DNA from: STC-113 sp964618565
GTDB taxonomy: Bacteria > Patescibacteriota > Gracilibacteria > BD1-5 > UBA2023
Length of the DNA stretch: 21,126 bases
Assembly (NCBI GenBank): GCA_964618565.1
Contig: CAZUBA010000030.1
Location: 1 to 21,126, forward strand
Reading direction: 5' to 3'
Shown: in pieces, positions 18,651-21,126 of the stretch
Layout: the number at the start of each line of letters is the position of its first letter
Numbering within the stretch: position 1 is the first letter of the stretch
The notes under the pieces: model-generated
Told to the model about the DNA's origin: nothing
What the model saw: the letters and a program-made list of their open reading frames with translations, nothing else
Databases searched by the model: none
Position numbers and translations under genes: made by a program

Positions 18651-18803
18651 CCTCATCTTCGGTTATAATACTTTTTATGCAAAAAAGTATACAAAAGCAT
18701 TGGGGGCTCCACAAATCACTCTCCTCCCGTCTGCGGGATACGTTTAGACGGAATGTTGTTCCGCACCCCAAGAGTACTTCCTACGGGCACCCCCCAAACC
18801 CCC
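18651..18803. repeat. 153-bp direct repeat, copy 2
   Basis: Second perfect copy, with the 26-bp unit at 18763-18788. The repeat pair could recombine to delete the 239-bp segment between copies. Confidence 0.95.
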
Positions 18804-18824
18804 TAATCAAGGTTTTGATTTTTT

Positions 18825-18998
18825 TTAATATATTTTCATATAAAGAAATAACTCTTTATCTGAATCCTTGAGTATTCATCTTTGTGTTCCATGAATGATC
18901 AAGACTAAAGCTTGTGCGAAATATGTCGTCAGAGGCGCTTTAAGTGCCCTTCACCTGTGGGAGTTATTATTTATAAACATCTCATCTTTTATCTGCAT
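18825..18998 (-). CDS. Doubtful 57-residue ORF downstream of the antitoxin-like gene
   Basis: Under code 25 a frame from ATG 18998 runs 57 codons to TAA, beginning MQIKDEMFINNNSHRG. It lies 46 bp after the antitoxin-like gene, where a toxin might be expected. However it is shorter than RelE/ParE toxins, I see no toxin motif, and a weak terminator precedes it. Part of the DNA may be another intergenic repeat. I regard it as more likely not a gene. Confidence 0.2.
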
Positions 18999-19007
18999 CA
19001 AAAAAAT

Positions 19008-19024
19008 AAATGAGAATTTCATTT
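19008..19024 (-). terminator. Weak terminator after the antitoxin-like gene
   Basis: Minus strand hairpin AAATGA-AATTC-TCATTT followed by ATTTTTTT. The stem is only six pairs and AT-rich, so efficiency is uncertain. Confidence 0.4.
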
Positions 19025-19044
19025 TCAAAAATCTGATACATAAT

Positions 19045-19320
19045 TTATTTCGATAGATGCTTTTTCTTCATTTCTTCAAGTGAAACAACATCTCATTTTT
19101 TTAGGTTATCCATAGCCTCTTTATATGAGAGTTCTTCATATTCTGTCCATGCGAGCTCTCTAGGTTCTGCCCTCATTCTGGATCAGATTATAATTCTTCA
19201 CTCAGCATAATCTCTCAGTAACATTCTAGCGACTGCTGAAACTGATAATTTCTCTGCTTTTGCCCTTTTTGCTGCCATATCTCTAATTTCTTTGTCTATG
19301 GATAATGTGGAAGTTGTCAT
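19045..19320 (-). CDS. Ribbon-helix-helix antitoxin-like protein
   Basis: A 91-residue protein, three TGA glycines, TAA stop. The N-terminus MTTSTLSIDKEIRDMAAKR is a short beta strand followed by a helix, and KLSVSAVARMLLRDYAEG is a second helix after a turn. This is the ribbon-helix-helix layout of RelB/DinJ-like antitoxins that dimerise to bind DNA. The C-terminus GDVVSLEEMKKK resembles the tail of such antitoxins, which wraps the toxin. No RelE, ParE or other toxin gene is recognisable on either side, so it may be an orphan or a stand-alone regulator. The upstream region has TATAAT but no good -35. The family assignment is by pattern only. Confidence 0.72.
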
Positions 19321-19452
19321 AAGATTTAGTTAAATATTATATAAATATCAAACTTTTTGTTGTTTCAAATGAAATAAATGAAGTAACTAAAAGATATGTT
19401 TATCTTTAAAGAAAAATATTGAAAAAATTAAGAAAAAGTTTTTTATGTGCTT

Positions 19453-19626
19453 AGTAACCCATCCACCCCCTTGGGCACCCTGCCTACCAGCAGGCAGGTT
19501 ACCTGCATCCCAAAGGGAAGCCTTCGGTTTCAGGGGAGGAAATGATTGCATGATAGATATCATATTTTGTTCTCCCCTAATATAGGGGAGATGTCCGGAG
19601 GACAGAGGGGTTACTGCTTTATTCAT
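19453..19626. repeat. Composite hairpin repeat including the 57-bp unit, copy 2
   Basis: Starts with AGTAACCCATCCACC, then a palindromic core CCTGCCTACCAGCAGGCAGG, then CCCAAAGGGAAGCCTTCGG, and ends with the 57-bp unit at 19570-19626, identical to 12073-12129. It fills the spacer between the antitoxin-like gene and the gene at 19681. A minus-strand ORF here is a translation of the repeat. Confidence 0.88.
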
Positions 19627-19680
19627 AAATGGACCTTATCTCATTAATCATTATCATCACATATCCATTGTAATTATGGA

Positions 19681-20952
19681 TTAAAAAAGTTCTTTTTGCC
19701 AGTTGCCTTGGGCATCGATGGTAAAATCATTTTTAAGTGCGAAGACATCGTAGACTTTTTGGGCAACTTGAAGTGAAAGTTGTGGAATATTCGTTTTAGC
19801 TTCTATTATTCTTCATCTTTCAGTATCAATCTGAGTTCTAGTCTTATGTACCCAAGCATTGTTTTTTCATGCTTGAATAATGATTCTTTTATATCATTTG
19901 TTTTTGCTGAAATCATAGATTATATCATATAACATCTTTTGCCAATCCATTTGTTTTGCTATCTCATCAGCCTTTATTCAGATATTCCTTCCGTGCCTGT
20001 CATATTCTTCATATGCAATTTGTTGCATCTGATTAATGAAAACAGTTGATTCATCTTTCATAGAAAAGCCAATCATTGCTATTGGCATTCATTTATGCTT
20101 TAGTAATATTCAGATTGGAGAATCATGAAATATCTTGAAAATCTTTCACTTCCAGTTTATGCTTTGTCAGAATCTTGTAAGCTTCTCGCGATCCTTGCTA
20201 TTTATTTCCAATAGTACTTCTATTATATCAGAAATATTCCTTCATTCGGAATCAAATTCCCTCCATGTCCAAACCACAGATTTACCTCTTTCATGATTGT
20301 TTCGAGGATAATCGATATCAAGTGAAAGATCCTGCATGTATGAATATTTTCTCAAATCCAATTCTTTAATATATTGGGGCAGGCTCTTCATCAAATCAAA
20401 TAATTCAAGAGCATGCATTGGCACGGTATTCCTGTGGGTATATTTCATTGTTCTCTTTGATCTGATAAGAAGCTTGTATCAAGCTTTCCCTCATGTCAGA
20501 TTAAGGTTTGAGCTCATATAATCTTCAAATATCTCAAATTCTCTTGGATTGTAGAGTGTGTCATAGAGATTGAACCAAACCCAATACAAGACAGCCTCTC
20601 AATACTCTTCATGGATTATTCTGGGTCAAAAATACGCAAGCATATTAGCGATAGCTTTATCTTCATTATAAAGCAGATCAAGCGAATCTATTTCTAAGTT
20701 ATCATTAAATTTATTCATATCGAACACCTCCATAGTATCTCTGCAATTCCTCTGCCTATTATGAAATTCCAGATAAATTTTTTCTTCTCTTGAAAGCTTA
20801 TAGTTCTTTAAAGTCCTTATAATATCATCCCACTTCAATATAAGTGAAATTTTTTGTTCCTCTCAAAATAATCTCTCGTAAAGTTTTCTTGAATAACTGC
20901 TTACGGTGAAATTATTTTCTTCATTTGATGCTTCAGAAGGCCTGTTTTGCAT
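19681..20952 (-). CDS. Unrecognised 423-residue protein
   Basis: Open under code 25 from ATG 20952 to TAA 19683-19681, with many TGA glycines. I do not recognise the family. It is soluble-looking, with no signal peptide or membrane segment, and rich in Lys, Glu, Ile, Asn and aromatic residues. The N-terminal two thirds are mostly helical in character (for example MKWD-like WDDIIRTLKNYKLSREEK and YWVWFNLYDTLYNPREF). Around residues 290-375, GMPIAMIGFSMKDESTVFIN, then a helix WQKMLYDIIYDFSKNKG and strand YKRIIIQAG, recall a GNAT-like acetyltransferase core, but I cannot see a clear acyl-CoA loop. The start is supported by a near-consensus promoter just upstream; the leader would be about 15-20 nt with no Shine-Dalgarno. 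It stands alone, with repeats on both sides. Confidence 0.82.
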
Positions 20953-20974
20953 TGATCACAAATTAAGTATGACC

Positions 20975-21003
20975 ATTTTAGCACAAAATCCATTTTGTGT
21001 CAA
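20975..21003 (-). promoter_or_regulatory. Near-consensus promoter with operator-like inverted repeat
   Basis: Minus strand TTGACA (21003-20998), exactly 17 bp, TAAAAT (20980-20975). The spacer and the edge of the -35 form an inverted repeat CACAAAAT-GG-ATTTTGTG (20999-20982). A dimeric repressor bound there would cover the promoter core. Confidence 0.78.
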
Positions 21004-21102
21004 AATGCTCTTTGTTCTGATTATTAGTTTATTTGATTTATCAATAATCTTATTAATTATTGTTTATTTCTGCCCTCACCCTAACCCTCTCCACGATATG
21101 GA

Positions 21103-21122
21103 CCTGCCTGCCGGCAGGCAGG
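21103..21122. repeat. Perfect 20-bp GC-rich palindrome near the window end
   Basis: CCTGCCTGCCGGCAGGCAGG is fully self-complementary. A degenerate version occurs at about 19480-19499. It is preceded by GCCCTCACCCTAACCCTCTCC, related to the repeat near 18256. Confidence 0.85.
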
Positions 21123-21126
21123 GCCC

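Larger units (their letters stand above)
18244..18824. other. Second repeat-rich, gene-free region
   Basis: Nothing here reads as a gene. It contains a CTCTCACCCCAACCCTCTCCC hairpin repeat (near 18256), a GTCATTCCTGTGTAGACAGGAAT hairpin (near 18342), two 153-bp direct repeats, and a GTCATCCTGAACTTGTTTCAGGATCC hairpin (near 18591) in between. Possible translations are fragments produced by these repeats. Confidence 0.85.

Noticed and set aside
18297..18871. ORFs with CHSCVDRNLPYI, RHPELVSGSTDF and MQKSIQKHWGLHKS
   Set aside because: These are translations of dispersed intergenic repeats; the same peptide recurs in both 153-bp copies.
19387..19626. Minus-strand ORF beginning MNKAVTPLSSGHLPYIRGE
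   Set aside because: The N-terminus is the 57-bp repeat and the middle is the LPAGRQ-type palindrome; not a gene.
1..21126. tRNA genes
   Set aside because: I found no sequence with a believable acceptor stem plus T-loop; GGTTCA matches lie in coding or repeat DNA.

Overview
The window is from a bacterium that reads UGA as glycine (genetic code 25), which points to the candidate phyla Absconditabacteria (SR1) or Gracilibacteria. Under the standard code almost every gene here looks shattered by TGA. With TGA read as Gly, long intact genes appear, and conserved glycines fall on TGA codons, for example the KxDG adenylation motif of DNA ligase. In the RdgB/HAM1-type gene I count 17 of 21 glycines as TGA. 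Every native gene ends in TAA or TAG.

Layout. 81-2333 (+) is ligA. 2406-4310 (-) is a large coiled-coil, Ala/Pro-rich protein with two peptidoglycan-binding-like motifs. 4467-5332 (-) is a small transcription unit with its own promoter and terminator; it uses no TGA for Gly and looks imported from a standard-code donor. 5374-10800 (+) is an efflux operon (RND permease, then lipoprotein adaptor) behind a promoter with a TetR-type operator. 10792-10998 (-) is a small DUF2892-like membrane protein gene. 11126-11704 (+) encodes an ITPase of the RdgB/HAM1 family.

11705-12640 holds no gene I can support; it is packed with nested palindromic repeats. 12679-14094 and 14594-16252 (both -) encode two large paralogous surface proteins. 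They share a type IV prepilin N-terminus and the next module, but have different ectodomains: a FISUMP-type domain in one and TolB/PD40-like propeller repeats in the other.

16433-18243 (-) is a glycyl-tRNA synthetase operon preceded by a promoter, a T-box riboswitch with a canonical antiterminator, and a small ORF. 18244-19000 is a second repeat-rich stretch with a perfect 153-bp direct duplication. 19045-19320 (-) is a ribbon-helix-helix antitoxin-like gene without an evident toxin. 19681-20952 (-) encodes an unrecognised 423-residue protein behind a near-consensus promoter with an inverted repeat in its spacer.

The genes do not form one pathway. The main themes are genome maintenance (ligA, rdgB), export (RND pump), cell-surface display (two pilin-anchored proteins and the peptidoglycan-binding-like protein) and glycine charging. 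Glycine charging matters here because the organism uses an extra glycine codon. The best candidates for something undescribed are the glycine T-box in a UGA=Gly genome, the standard-code mini-operon whose stop codons should be read through, the modular pilin-anchored pair between direct repeats, and a 26-bp unit that appears inserted in some repeat copies and absent from another.
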